In this document: in pieces, positions 21,169 to 29,529 of the stretch
Numbering within the stretch: the stretch's first letter is position 1
Layout: each line of letters begins with the position of its first letter
Source of the DNA: Aliagarivorans marinus DSM 23064
GTDB lineage: Bacteria; Pseudomonadota; Gammaproteobacteria; Enterobacterales; Celerinatantimonadaceae
Length of the DNA: 41,863 nt
Direction: 5' to 3'
NCBI RefSeq assembly: GCF_000429485.1
Contig: NZ_AUBY01000031.1
Span: 1 to 41,863 of the forward strand
The notes under the pieces: model-generated
Told to the model about the DNA's origin: nothing
What the model saw: the letters and a program-made list of their open reading frames with translations, nothing else
Database searches by the model: none
Position numbers and translations under genes: made by a program

Positions 21169-21924
21169 ATGAAAAAGTATTTCGCGTTTTCACTATTGGC
21201 CGCATCTGTTGCACTGGCGGGTTGTCAGCAGCAAGCCCAAGAAGAAGTGAAGCCGGTAAGTTTGGACACGCCTGAGCAGCAACAAGCCTATGCTATTGGT
21301 GCTTCAGTTTCCCGTTACATCGGTCGCTCTCTGGAACAGCAACAAGAACTTGGCCTGGAGTTAGATAACGCGTTGGTACTACGCGGTATGCAAGATGGTT
21401 TGGATGGCGAAGTTGCAATGTCTGAAGAGCAGATGCAAGAAGCGCTACAAGCTTTGGACGCAACCCTGGCTGGTCTGGCTCAAGAGAAAGCGGCCGAAGA
21501 AGCAGCGGCAATGCTTGCCGAGAACGAGAAGTTCCTGGCTGAAAACGCCGAGCGTGAAGAAGTGAGCGTGACCGAATCTGGCCTGCAATACGAAGTATTG
21601 ACCGCCGCCAAGGGCGATAAGCCAGCGGCAGAAGACATGGTGACCGTACACTATGTGGGCAGCCTACTAGATGGCACCGAGTTCGATAGCTCAATTGCCC
21701 GTGGCGAGCCTACCAGCTTCCCACTGAACCGCGTAATCCCTGGCTGGACCGAAGGCGTACAGCTGATGTCTGTAGGTTCTAAGTACAAATTCTACATCCC
21801 GTCTGAGCTGGGTTACGGCGAGATGGGCGCAGGTTCAATCCCACCAAACTCGGTATTGGTGTTCGAAGTAGAACTACTTGAGTTCGAAAAAGCCGAAGCA
21901 GTTGCCGAAACGCAGCCTGAGTAA
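21169..21924 (+). CDS. fkpA: FKBP-type peptidyl-prolyl isomerase, lipoprotein FkpA type
   Basis: FkpA is an envelope chaperone and prolyl isomerase. The 251-residue product has a signal peptide with lipobox LAGC (Cys19), so it is probably lipid-anchored, unlike the soluble E. coli FkpA. An N-terminal helical dimerisation domain (about 30-125, rich in Gln, Glu and Ala) precedes the FKBP domain (about 140-240) with VTVHYVGSLLDGTEFDSS, FPLNRVIPGWTEGVQLM and YGEMGAGSIPPNSVLVFEVE. A bidirectional terminator separates it from rsd. Confidence 0.95.
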   Translation: MKKYFAFSLLAASVALAGCQQQAQEEVKPVSLDTPEQQQAYAIGASVSRYIGRSLEQQQELGLELDNALVLRGMQDGLDGEVAMSEEQMQEALQALDATLAGLAQEKAAEEAAAMLAENEKFLAENAEREEVSVTESGLQYEVLTAAKGDKPAAEDMVTVHYVGSLLDGTEFDSSIARGEPTSFPLNRVIPGWTEGVQLMSVGSKYKFYIPSELGYGEMGAGSIPPNSVLVFEVELLEFEKAEAVAETQPE

Positions 21925-21937
21925 GCGGATCTCGCAA

Positions 21938-21969
21938 CAAAAAAGCGATGCCTCGGCATCGCTTTTTTT
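21938..21969. terminator. Bidirectional terminator between fkpA and rsd
   Basis: The stem AAAAGCGATGC pairs with GCATCGCTTTT around a CTCG tetraloop, with an A-run on the left and a T-run on the right. The two genes converge here, so it can end both transcripts. Confidence 0.92.
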
Positions 21970-21984
21970 ATGGGTGAAAACTGC

Positions 21985-22449
21985 TTATTCGCTAGTTTGC
22001 TGGGCTTGCTGGTAGAGAGCGTCGAGCAGCTTGTCTTCGATGGCGAAGCGCTCTTCCATGGTTTGTCCGAGCGCCGACAGGTCTCGGTCCAGGTTGGCTA
22101 GCTCTAGCTCTTGGTCATCCACCTCGGCATAGCGGTCATTGAAGGCTAGCGCAGTATCGGTGGTGGCAGTGATTTTTGAGATTAAGGCTTCGCTACTACC
22201 CGCTTCGCAACGCTCGGCGATCTGGTCATAGACCTCAAAATGGCCGGTTGAGGCGTAATCAACCAGTTGCTCACAAAAACTGACTATTTTGTCATTTTCA
22301 GGAAGGCCACGATCCGCCGACTCATAAGGTGGAAGTCCGGCAATCTCGCAGTAGGAGATAAGTAGTTCTTTGCGAGCTTCTAACCAGTTATCAATCACTT
22401 GACTGGCCCCGCCCCATTTGGCTTTGGCTTGCTCTAATCGGGTTAACAT
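21985..22449 (-). CDS. rsd: Regulator of sigma D (anti-sigma-70 factor)
   Basis: Rsd sequesters the housekeeping sigma factor and helps shift RNA polymerase to alternative sigmas in stationary phase. The product has 154 residues from the ATG at 22449 (MLTRLEQAKAKWGG), equivalent to the E. coli start. GAGGA lies 8 nt upstream, and in-frame TTG (22464) and ATG (22458) codons overlap that site. The segment FCEQLVDYASTGHFEVYDQI and the C-terminal RFAIEDKLLDAL helix are typical. It is divergent from nudC, as in E. coli. Confidence 0.93.
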   Translation of the reverse strand: MLTRLEQAKAKWGGASQVIDNWLEARKELLISYCEIAGLPPYESADRGLPENDKIVSFCEQLVDYASTGHFEVYDQIAERCEAGSSEALISKITATTDTALAFNDRYAEVDDQELELANLDRDLSALGQTMEERFAIEDKLLDALYQQAQQTSE

Positions 22450-22584
22450 AAGCGGCATCCTCAACCGTCTTCTTTACCTCTAATAAGTAAATAAAAAGCG
22501 CACAGGGGTCAACTGCTATTTGGTCTAATTTCCCGATAACTTTGAGTTTAAGCGCTTTCTACGGCGCTTTGAGGCTAACTCGAT

Positions 22585-23439
22585 ATGATGTCAATAGTTG
22601 CACTCTTGTTACCTATCACGCATCCTGTGTTGCAGATGGCGACCCAGATTGTTAAGGGAGATTCAGCTTTGGGATTCGGTTGGTGGTTTTTTACCTGTGG
22701 TGACAAGGTGTTAGTGATTCCACAAGGGCAAGGCTTGCCCTTTGGTGAGGTGCAAGAGCTACCATTTCCAGCGTTGGATTTCGATACTGCAGAAGAGTTT
22801 GCTGAGTATCAAGGCGAGCCTTGCCGGCGGATGGAGCTGGCCGAGCCCATCGATATGGGGATCGGCGAGTGGCTGACGCTACGTGAGTCGATGTTCCGTT
22901 TGGAGCCGGGCCTGTTTGACTTGGTTGGACGGGCCCAGCAGATCGAGCTGTTTCTGAATACCCATCGCTTTTGTGGTCGCTGCGCCGAGCCCATGCAGCG
23001 GGTCGATTGGGAGCTGGCGGTGGCCTGCCCAGAGTGTGGTTTTCGCGCCTACCCGCGTATCTCCCCCAGTATCATCGTGTTGGTTACCAAGGGCGATGAA
23101 GTGCTGTTAGCCAGCCATCGTCGCCATAAACATGGTTTTTATACCGCGGTGGCGGGCTTTGTCGAGGCCGGTGAAACGCTAGAGAATGCGGTGGTGCGTG
23201 AGGTGGAGGAAGAGACCGGGATCCGCTGTCACAAGCTGCGGTATTGGAAGAGCCAGCCTTGGGCCTTTCCCCATTCGTTGATGGCGGCGTATTTCGCTGA
23301 GTATCAGGAAGGGGATATTGAGGCTGACCGGCGCGAGCTATTAGATGCGCGTTGGTTTAAGCGCGATAAGCTGCCGGACTTGCCACCCCATGGCACCATT
23401 GCCCGGGCAATGATTGAGCGCTGGCGAGAGGGCAAATAA
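22585..23439 (+). CDS. nudC: NAD(H) pyrophosphatase / NAD-RNA decapping hydrolase NudC
   Basis: NudC cleaves NAD(H) to NMN(H) and AMP and removes NAD caps from RNA. The product has 284 residues. It contains a zinc ribbon (CGRCAEP ... CPECGF), a complete Nudix box (GFVEAGETLENAVVREVEEE-TG-I, with the REVxEE core), and the family motif SQPWAFPHSLMAAY. GAGG lies 10 nt before the first ATG; an alternative Met at 22636 would shorten the poorly conserved N-terminus. It lies between rsd and hemE as in E. coli. Confidence 0.95.
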   Translation: MMSIVALLLPITHPVLQMATQIVKGDSALGFGWWFFTCGDKVLVIPQGQGLPFGEVQELPFPALDFDTAEEFAEYQGEPCRRMELAEPIDMGIGEWLTLRESMFRLEPGLFDLVGRAQQIELFLNTHRFCGRCAEPMQRVDWELAVACPECGFRAYPRISPSIIVLVTKGDEVLLASHRRHKHGFYTAVAGFVEAGETLENAVVREVEEETGIRCHKLRYWKSQPWAFPHSLMAAYFAEYQEGDIEADRRELLDARWFKRDKLPDLPPHGTIARAMIERWREGK

Positions 23440-23442
23440 AAA

Positions 23443-23466
23443 GGCCCGTCGGTAAACCGGCGGGCC
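23443..23466 (-). terminator. Hairpin with U-tract on the minus strand, after nudC
   Basis: GGCCCGTCGG (23443-23452) pairs with CCGGCGGGCC (23457-23466) with one G-U. Five A precede it on the plus strand and no T-run follows it. Read on the minus strand it is a good intrinsic terminator; on the plus strand it is only a stable hairpin after nudC. No leftward gene ends here. Confidence 0.55.
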
Positions 23467-23663
23467 AGAAACAGATTGGGCTCTTATTACTGCCTTCTTG
23501 TAAAGCGGGCGGAGAGCGCTGGAATTTGTATCAAATGCGCCAAGGGGCAGCAAACACTTGCTTTCTCTGGGGGCAAAATTTGTGACTGGCTTCTAAGTTA
23601 GTCGTAACGATAGACGATTTACTGCTCAAGTGAGCGGTAAGAGGAATAGGAATCAAGGAATTC

Positions 23664-24728
23664 ATGACTGAGCTGAAAAACGACAGCTACCTTCGCGCGC
23701 TACTTAAGCAGCCTGTTGACTACACCCCGGTATGGATGATGCGTCAAGCCGGGCGCTACCTTCCAGAGTACCGTGAGGTGCGCTCGCAAGCGGGCGACTT
23801 TATGAGTCTTTGCCGCAACCCCGAGCTGGCTTGTGAGGTGACGCTACAGCCACTGCGCCGTTTTCCGCTGGATGCTGCAATCCTGTTCTCCGATATTCTG
23901 ACCATTCCTGATGCAATGGGCTTGGGGCTGTACTTTTCTGCTGGCGAAGGTCCGCGCTTTGAGCGCCCCATCGAGAGTGCCAAGCAGGTTGAGCAGCTGC
24001 CGATCCCCGATCCCGAAGGCGAGCTGGGCTATGTGATGGATGCGGTGCGCACCATTCGTCGCGAGTTAAAAGGCGAGGTGCCGCTGATTGGCTTTTCTGG
24101 TAGCCCGTGGACGCTGGCGACCTATATGGTCGAGGGCGGAACGACCAAGTCATTTTCCAAGATCAAGGCGATGGCCTTTTCCCAGCCACAGGTGATGCAT
24201 CAGCTTTTGGACAAGCTGGCCGACTCGGTCACCAGCTACCTGAATGCGCAGGTTGCCGCCGGGGCGCAATCGTTGATGATCTTCGATACCTGGGGCGGTG
24301 TGCTGAGCGAGCGCGACTATCTCGAGTTCTCGCTGCGCTACATGCAGAAAATCGTATCGGGCCTGACCCGCGAGGCCGATGGACGACGGGTGCCGGTGAC
24401 GCTGTTTACCAAGAACGGTGGCCAATGGCTGGAGCATATCGCGGCGACCGGCTGTGATGCGCTGGGACTGGATTGGACCACCAATCTAGATGATGCCCGT
24501 CGCCGGGTCGGCGATAAGGTGGCGCTGCAGGGCAATATGGACCCGAGCATGCTGTATGCACCGATCTCTCGGATCGAGCAGGAAGTGGACGCCTTGTTGG
24601 CGAGATATGGTGAGGGCAGCGGTCATGTGTTTAATCTGGGCCACGGTATCCACCCGGATGTGAACCCAGAGCACGCTGGGGCCTTTATTGAGTCCGTGCA
24701 CAGTTTGAGCAAAAAATATCACAAATAG
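23664..24728 (+). CDS. hemE: Uroporphyrinogen decarboxylase
   Basis: HemE removes four carboxyl groups from uroporphyrinogen III to give coproporphyrinogen III in haem synthesis. The 354-residue product has the substrate-binding N-terminus [19 protein letters not shown], the catalytic-Asp segment [32 protein letters not shown] with the active-site Tyr, and the C-terminal [18 protein letters not shown]. Length and motifs are normal. Supply of haem fits the cytochrome-rich gene content further along. Confidence 0.98.
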   Translation: MTELKNDSYLRALLKQPVDYTPVWMMRQAGRYLPEYREVRSQAGDFMSLCRNPELACEVTLQPLRRFPLDAAILFSDILTIPDAMGLGLYFSAGEGPRFERPIESAKQVEQLPIPDPEGELGYVMDAVRTIRRELKGEVPLIGFSGSPWTLATYMVEGGTTKSFSKIKAMAFSQPQVMHQLLDKLADSVTSYLNAQVAAGAQSLMIFDTWGGVLSERDYLEFSLRYMQKIVSGLTREADGRRVPVTLFTKNGGQWLEHIAATGCDALGLDWTTNLDDARRRVGDKVALQGNMDPSMLYAPISRIEQEVDALLARYGEGSGHVFNLGHGIHPDVNPEHAGAFIESVHSLSKKYHK

Positions 24729-24851
24729 TTGTTGATTTGGTTTAAGGTATGGCATAAAACTAGGGGGTCAGAATTATATCTGGCTTCCTATCGGTATTTC
24801 TCTTTACGGATGAAGTGTTAGGCAGTAGCCGTAACAGAGGAGACTTAAACC

Positions 24852-24992
24852 ATGTTCAGCCACCTTCAATGGGGCGTAATCGCAGTGCTGTTAGTCTTAG
24901 CCATTGCAACCAGTAAGATCCGCGAATTCGGCGAGGCCGATGACCGAGGCTTCCTTCGACAGTCCATTAGTACCTATCAGTCGAGCTCCTAG
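24852..24992 (+). CDS. Small single-pass membrane protein (46 aa)
   Basis: This is a 46-codon ORF beginning MFSHLQWGVIAVLLVLAIAT, with a single membrane helix at about 6-20 followed by a charged tail (KIREFGEADDRG). AGAGGAGA lies 8 nt before the ATG, a strong ribosome binding site. The stop is 5 nt before the transporter gene, so the pair is almost certainly cotranscribed. I do not recognise the family. It may be a regulatory or stabilising subunit of the transporter; this is inferred from position only. Confidence 0.65.
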   Translation: MFSHLQWGVIAVLLVLAIATSKIREFGEADDRGFLRQSISTYQSSS

Positions 24993-24997
24993 TTCTT

Positions 24998-25786
24998 ATG
25001 CTAGTCATTGCTATCTACTTGTTGGCCGGTGCCATCTCCGGGTTTCTTTCTGGCCTATTTGGTGTGGGCGGCGGTTTGGTGCTGATCCCGGTGTTCCTGG
25101 CCAGCTTTGAGGTACTCGGCGTTGAGCCGAGCGTGCACATGCACCTAGCCTTAGGCACCTCTTTATCGGCGATCGTATTTAACTCCGCCAGCGCCAGTTG
25201 GCGCCATTGGCAGCTTGGTAATCTGGATATCGGCACGGTACTGCAGCTATTAGTGGGTATCTTGCTCGGTACCATACTGGGCGGCTCGGTGGCTGCCGCG
25301 ATGGACAGCGAGCTACTACGACGCGTCTTCAGTGGCTTTATCCTGGTGATTGCCGTGTACATGGCCAGTGGTTGGAAGCCCGGTAGTGGCAACTGGCAAC
25401 CGGGCAAGCTTGCTCTGACTGCGGCTGGCAGCGGTATTGGCTTTATGTCGGCGCTGTTTGGGGTCGGTGGTGGCACCCTTACCGTGCCGCTGATGACCAT
25501 TATGGGGCGCACCCCACAACGGGCTGTGGCCATTTCATCGGGCTGTGGTGTACCGATTGGGCTGATTGGCGCGCTCACCTATGTGGCGCATGGTTGGGAT
25601 AACCCGCAGCTCCCCGCTGGCAGCCTGGGTTACGTTTATCTACCGGCACTCGCTGGCATCGTCTTGGCGAGCTGGTGGTTTACCGGGTTTGGGGCGAACC
25701 TAGCGAATCGTATCCCGCCACGTCGCCTTCGCATCGGCTTTTCGATATTCTTGCTGGTAATGTTTTTGAACATGCTGCGAGGATAG
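24998..25786 (+). CDS. TSUP (TauE/SafE) family membrane transporter
   Basis: The 262-residue product has about eight hydrophobic helices in two related halves. Each half contains the family glycine motif: FGVGGGLVLIPVFL near residue 22 and FGVGGGTLTVPLM near residue 156. TSUP members export sulfite, sulfoacetate, taurine-derived or other small organic anions; the substrate here cannot be inferred. The gene is sandwiched between two small envelope proteins in a likely operon, with a lipoprotein gene starting 2 nt after its stop. Confidence 0.9.
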   Translation: MLVIAIYLLAGAISGFLSGLFGVGGGLVLIPVFLASFEVLGVEPSVHMHLALGTSLSAIVFNSASASWRHWQLGNLDIGTVLQLLVGILLGTILGGSVAAAMDSELLRRVFSGFILVIAVYMASGWKPGSGNWQPGKLALTAAGSGIGFMSALFGVGGGTLTVPLMTIMGRTPQRAVAISSGCGVPIGLIGALTYVAHGWDNPQLPAGSLGYVYLPALAGIVLASWWFTGFGANLANRIPPRRLRIGFSIFLLVMFLNMLRG

Positions 25787-25788
25787 CA

Positions 25789-26139
25789 ATGCGAGTAATA
25801 CGACAGCGAGTGTTAGTCTGTAGCTTATTGACCTTCACCTTGCTGGCTTGCCAAAATACCCAGCCGGATGCCGAGCTGCGAATTGGCTACCCTGAAGTGG
25901 CAGGCTTGGGCGAGTCGCTGGTGGCGGCTAAGCAAGCCTTGTACAGTGAGCAGCCTGACTACGACTACAGCGAACTGATTGAGTATGGTCTGGACACCCG
26001 CTATGGGGTGTTTGTCAGGGCCTGGCTGGATCACGAGTTACTGATGATTGCCCAATACCAGCAACTGCGGGATGCGCCTGAGCTGGAGGCAAGAGAGCGC
26101 CAGCTACGCACACTCAAACGCGCCATCGATCTGGAATAA
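25789..26139 (+). CDS. Small lipoprotein, unknown function
   Basis: The product has 116 residues with a basic N-terminus and lipobox LLAC (Cys21). The mature part is soluble and helical, with repeated acidic and Tyr residues (SEQPDYDYSELIEYGLDTRYG), and ends RTLKRAIDLE. The ATG at 25789 is chosen because AGGA lies ~6 nt upstream and the signal peptide starts there; a longer open frame upstream overlaps the transporter. Family not recognised. Its spacing suggests cotranscription with the TSUP transporter. Confidence 0.75.
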   Translation: MRVIRQRVLVCSLLTFTLLACQNTQPDAELRIGYPEVAGLGESLVAAKQALYSEQPDYDYSELIEYGLDTRYGVFVRAWLDHELLMIAQYQQLRDAPELEARERQLRTLKRAIDLE

Positions 26140-26167
26140 CACTACAAAAAATTATTAAGGAAGTTGC

Positions 26168-26335
26168 ATGTCTCTTTGGTTAGGAATGCTGATTCTTACC
26201 GTGAACTTTATCGCGATCTACAAAACCCTGCGCAGCAGCGCCGAGATTGGCCGCAAGTATCTGTGGGTGTTCTTGATCTGTTTGCTGCCGCTGCTAGGCG
26301 CGCTGTTATGGCTATTCAAAGGGCCTAAAGTTTAG
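26168..26335 (+). CDS. Small two-helix membrane protein, PLDc_N-like
   Basis: The 55-codon product has a helix at about 4-18, a basic loop (KTLRSSAEIGRKY), and a second helix (WVFLICLLPLLGALLWLFKG). The final pattern, a Pro-Leu-Leu-Gly helix ending in Trp-Leu-Phe-Lys-Gly, resembles the PLDc_N module found as an isolated small protein or before cardiolipin synthase domains. AAGGAA lies 5 nt before the ATG. It is the last member of the small-protein block. Assignment is tentative. Confidence 0.6.
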   Translation: MSLWLGMLILTVNFIAIYKTLRSSAEIGRKYLWVFLICLLPLLGALLWLFKGPKV

Positions 26336-26513
26336 TTATTAACAACTCAATAAGAAGGTTTCAGGAGCAAGCTCTGAAACTCAGTGAAATTAGCTGGTAT
26401 CAACCAAACATTATGCTAAGTTTACTGGAAGGCTGAACTGAGCCGGGCCGATAGGCGGCCCTGTTGGCAGTCCACTGTGGCTGAGTTAGGCCGACCGAAC
26501 ACAAGGATGTGAA

Positions 26514-26750
26514 ATGAAAGTAACCATGCTGTATTACGATGAGCAAAACCCATTACTGCTGCAACAGCAGGTACTGTCGGGCTTGAAAATGAGCGAACAG
26601 GGACGGGTTATCATTCCGGTTGGTGAAAAGCTCGGCAAGATCATCATCGCCATATTGGAAGGCGAAGTGCGGGTGCTCAACTCGCTAGGCGATCGGGCGT
26701 TCAATGCCTTTGACTTAGATGACCAAGTTTCTTATCAAGACCCCACCTGA
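26514..26750 (+). CDS. Conserved small protein, possibly TIGR02922 family
   Basis: The product has 78 residues beginning MKVTMLYYDEQNPLL, with RVIIPVGEKLGKIIIAILEGE in the centre and NSLGDRAF near the end. No signal peptide or membrane helix is present. From memory it resembles the TIGR02922 family of short uncharacterised proteins in Shewanella, Colwellia and relatives. AAGGA lies ~7 nt upstream. The stop abuts exactly the stop of the convergent dehydrogenase (TGA/TCA, no gap). Confidence 0.7.
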   Translation: MKVTMLYYDEQNPLLLQQQVLSGLKMSEQGRVIIPVGEKLGKIIIAILEGEVRVLNSLGDRAFNAFDLDDQVSYQDPT

Positions 26751-27686
26751 TCAATACCCCCGGTCAAACTCCACCACATGCTCCAATGCTTCATTTGTTA
26801 AGTAATGTTGAAGATTGCGCTGAAAAAGCCCTGCGATATCGGCTACCCGGCTAGGGGCAGCAATATGCGGGGTAATGGTGATGTTTGCCTGCGCCCATAG
26901 CGGGGAATCTTCCGCTAACGGTTCTTGCTCAAACACATCCAAAGTTAGCCGCGCTTGCGGGTTAGCTTGAGCAAAGCGCAGCATGGCTTGCTGATCAACC
27001 GTTGCGCCGCGCCCGACGTTAAAAAACCAAGCATGCTGGGATAGCGCATCAAACACGTGCTGGTCGATCAACTTGTCAGTTTGTTGGGTGTGAGGCAGCA
27101 CCGCGACTACGATGTCGGCCTTGGCCAGCTGTTCGAGCTGGTCGTCAAAACGAAACACCTGTTCAAAGTGAGGGCGCGCGCTGCCACTGGCGCTCAGTGC
27201 AAAGCTGTGCATACCAAAATGCCGCGCAGTGCCCGCCAGATGCTGGGCAATACTGCCACTGCCGAGGGTAAACAGCGTTAGACCTTGCAGGCTGCGCCCG
27301 CCTATTGGTTGCCACTTCGCTTGCCGCTGGGCCGCTGCGTAGTGATGGTGCTGTTGAAAATGGGCGAGTAGATGGGAGAACACATACTCACTCATCAGTG
27401 GGCCGAAACTGCCACGGCTGTTGGTCAGCTGGTAGTGGCGGGGGAGCAAAGGGGCCAATAGCGCATCGACGCCGGCGAAGGTGGAGTGGCACCACCGCAG
27501 CTTGGGCATCTTGGCGACCAGTTGAGCAGCATCTTGCGGAGCGGCCAGTAAAATCTCGGCGTTCAGCCCCACCAATGAGAGTTGCTCGGGTGACTGAGCT
27601 AGTTGCCACTGTAGTGTGGGGAAATGCGGCGCCAGATGCTGGTGATAATCTGCGGCAAACTCGCTTACAATAGCCACCTTGCACAT
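26751..27686 (-). CDS. D-2-hydroxyacid dehydrogenase (NAD(P)-binding)
   Basis: The product has 311 residues, with a Rossmann domain at about 100-280. The nucleotide loop reads LGSGSIAQHLAGTA. Catalytic residues of the family are visible: Arg in NVGRGATVDQ, Glu in DVFEQEPL and His in TPHIAAPS. It is similar to glyoxylate/hydroxypyruvate reductase A (GhrA-like) enzymes, which reduce 2-oxoacids to D-2-hydroxyacids. The exact substrate is not predictable. It is divergent from yjaG. Confidence 0.88.
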   Translation of the reverse strand: MCKVAIVSEFAADYHQHLAPHFPTLQWQLAQSPEQLSLVGLNAEILLAAPQDAAQLVAKMPKLRWCHSTFAGVDALLAPLLPRHYQLTNSRGSFGPLMSEYVFSHLLAHFQQHHHYAAAQRQAKWQPIGGRSLQGLTLFTLGSGSIAQHLAGTARHFGMHSFALSASGSARPHFEQVFRFDDQLEQLAKADIVVAVLPHTQQTDKLIDQHVFDALSQHAWFFNVGRGATVDQQAMLRFAQANPQARLTLDVFEQEPLAEDSPLWAQANITITPHIAAPSRVADIAGLFQRNLQHYLTNEALEHVVEFDRGY

Positions 27687-27787
27687 ATTTGGTTCTCCCT
27701 CTTCTCCCTGCCCGCTGGTTGAACAGGATATTACGGTCTAGTCTTGATGCTGTCGAGAGCCCCCCACGATACACCCTTGGAGTTACT

Positions 27788-28366
27788 ATGCTTGACGACA
27801 CGTTCCTTGAACGCCTCTCTCAACTCAGCAAACGGCAGCAGAGTTTGTTTTGTGTTGCTATCTTGCAGCGGATGAGCCCGAACTACCTATTGTTCTGCGA
27901 ATCTACCGAGTTTGCTGGCGCTGAAGGCTTTGATAAGTACCTGCGTCTGTTTTGGGAAGCCTTGCTCTACCCGAAAACCAAGTTCAATGCCCCGGTTCAT
28001 CAAGAACGCTTCCAGGAGCTGATCCCCGATCCTGAGCAGTTCGACAGCTACGGGGTTTATCCAGCGTTGGATTGCTGTGTGGTGGCCGAGTGTCTGTTTG
28101 CCAGCTTATCGGAAGCCACCGGTGAGGAAGCGGAGCAGGCAAGCCAAACCTCGATGGGGGCAGTTTTGGGCTTTTTGTCGCTGCTGCACGAGGAGGAGGA
28201 TGAGAGCAAATTGCTCGACGAAGAACTGGTGCTGGAAGAGCAGGCTTTTCAGCGTCAATTACTGGATGATCTAGAGCACCTAGTTGATAATTTGGATAAC
28301 TTAAAGGAATTGCGGAATTTTGCTCTCAATCAAGGCGTTAGCAACCTTGGTATCAGCCTTGATTAG
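27788..28366 (+). CDS. yjaG: DUF416 family protein YjaG
   Basis: The product has 192 residues from the ATG at 27788 (MLDDTFLERLSQLSKRQQSL), with GGAG 5 nt upstream; an in-frame upstream extension lies in the divergent promoter region and is rejected. It matches E. coli YjaG in length, in the segment NYLLFCESTEF and in position before hupA. The function is unknown. The C-terminal half is acidic and helical (EEEDESKLLDEELVLEEQ). Confidence 0.9.
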   Translation: MLDDTFLERLSQLSKRQQSLFCVAILQRMSPNYLLFCESTEFAGAEGFDKYLRLFWEALLYPKTKFNAPVHQERFQELIPDPEQFDSYGVYPALDCCVVAECLFASLSEATGEEAEQASQTSMGAVLGFLSLLHEEEDESKLLDEELVLEEQAFQRQLLDDLEHLVDNLDNLKELRNFALNQGVSNLGISLD

Positions 28367-28528
28367 TCGGGCTTAACGATATGCGGCCAATTTGTGACTT
28401 TTCGCCCATAAATTGGTTAAAGCCGCGCCAAATAAGGGCTCAAGGCCAAAAAATACTTTGCGCCGCTATTTTTTTTCTCTTAAAGTGGATGCGGCTAATT
28501 TAATACTGACATAAAGGATTTATTACTT

Positions 28529-28801
28529 ATGAACAAAACTGAGCTGATTGACGCTATTGCTGAGAAGGCTGACCTTTCTAAAGCACAAGCTAAAGCCGCC
28601 CTTGAAACGACTCTGACTGCTATCAGTGATGCACTTAAAGAAGGCGATCAAGTTCAGCTAATTGGTTTCGGTACTTTTAAAGTTAACCACCGTGCAGCTC
28701 GCACTGGCCGTAACCCACAAACTGGCGCAGAAATCCAAATCGCTGCTGCCAACGTACCAGCTTTCGTAGCCGGTAAAGCGCTTAAAGACGCTGTAAAATA
28801 A
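28529..28801 (+). CDS. hupA: DNA-binding protein HU, alpha type
   Basis: The 90-residue product carries the whole HU fold: [20 protein letters not shown], the [20 protein letters not shown] arm with the Pro that intercalates DNA, and the final [14 protein letters not shown] compacts and bends the nucleoid DNA. The 162-bp gap after yjaG is AT-rich and probably carries its own promoter. A terminator follows directly. Confidence 0.98.
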   Translation: MNKTELIDAIAEKADLSKAQAKAALETTLTAISDALKEGDQVQLIGFGTFKVNHRAARTGRNPQTGAEIQIAAANVPAFVAGKALKDAVK

Positions 28802-28808
28802 TCTCGCC

Positions 28809-28832
28809 AGGCCCTCGTAATGAGGGCCTTTC
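28809..28832 (+). terminator. hupA terminator
   Basis: AGGCCCTC (28809-28816) pairs with GAGGGCCT (28822-28829) around loop GTAAT, followed by a short TTTC tract. It starts 8 nt after the hupA stop. Confidence 0.8.
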
Positions 28833-28863
28833 AATACCCTCTCCCAAAAAAACAAGGATTCCC

Positions 28864-29529
28864 GTGCGCCGGGTTGTTGTTAGTTGGTCGTCTGGAAAAG
28901 ACGCCACCCTTACCTTATTGCGCTTGCTAGAGCGCGACGATATTCACGTTGTTGGCCTATTCACTACTCATGTTGATCGTTATGTGCCATTTCAGGGTAC
29001 TCCGATTGAAGTGGCTGAGTTACAGGCGAAACGCTGTGGTTTGCCACTGATTACGATCGCTCTTCCCGAGGTGTTTCCTGCCAATAAGGTCTACCAACGC
29101 TTGGTGGTGGAAGGTCTGGCAAATAGCGGCATCGAGTTCGATAGCCTCGCCTTTGGCGATATCTACTGCAATGGCATCGCCGAGTACCGCCAAGCCTATG
29201 TTGAAGCTGCCGGTTGGCAGTGTTTGTTTCCCTTGTTAGGGGAGTCCAGTGAGTCGCTGGCCAATGATTTGCTAGCGCGTGGCGTCGATACCGTGCTGAT
29301 GTGCGTTGACAGTGAGCGCTTAGGGGATGAGTTCCTCGGCCGCCACTACAGCAAGGCCTTGCTTGAGGCGCTGCCTGAAGGCGTGGACTTGTGCGGTGAG
29401 GAAGGTGAGTTTCACTCTCTGGTGCTGAATGCACCTTACTTTGACCGGGCGATTGCGATCGAATTAGCCGATATTGATACACAAGGACGATTTCATATGC
29501 AGCGTTACCGGGTGGTGGATAATGACTAA
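28864..29529 (+). CDS. PP-loop ATPase, diphthine-ammonia-ligase-like (Dph6-related)
   Basis: The product has 221 residues from a GTG start, with AAGGA 5 nt upstream. The N-terminus VVVSWSSGKDATLTLLRLL is a PP-loop (SGGKD-like) ATP pyrophosphatase motif. The second half contains GEEGEFHSLVLNAP, typical of the Dph6/MJ0570 family. In eukaryotes Dph6 amidates diphthine on EF-2; bacteria lack that modification, so the bacterial substrate is unknown. The next gene overlaps its end by 8 nt, so the two are translationally coupled. Confidence 0.85.
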   Translation: MRRVVVSWSSGKDATLTLLRLLERDDIHVVGLFTTHVDRYVPFQGTPIEVAELQAKRCGLPLITIALPEVFPANKVYQRLVVEGLANSGIEFDSLAFGDIYCNGIAEYRQAYVEAAGWQCLFPLLGESSESLANDLLARGVDTVLMCVDSERLGDEFLGRHYSKALLEALPEGVDLCGEEGEFHSLVLNAPYFDRAIAIELADIDTQGRFHMQRYRVVDND

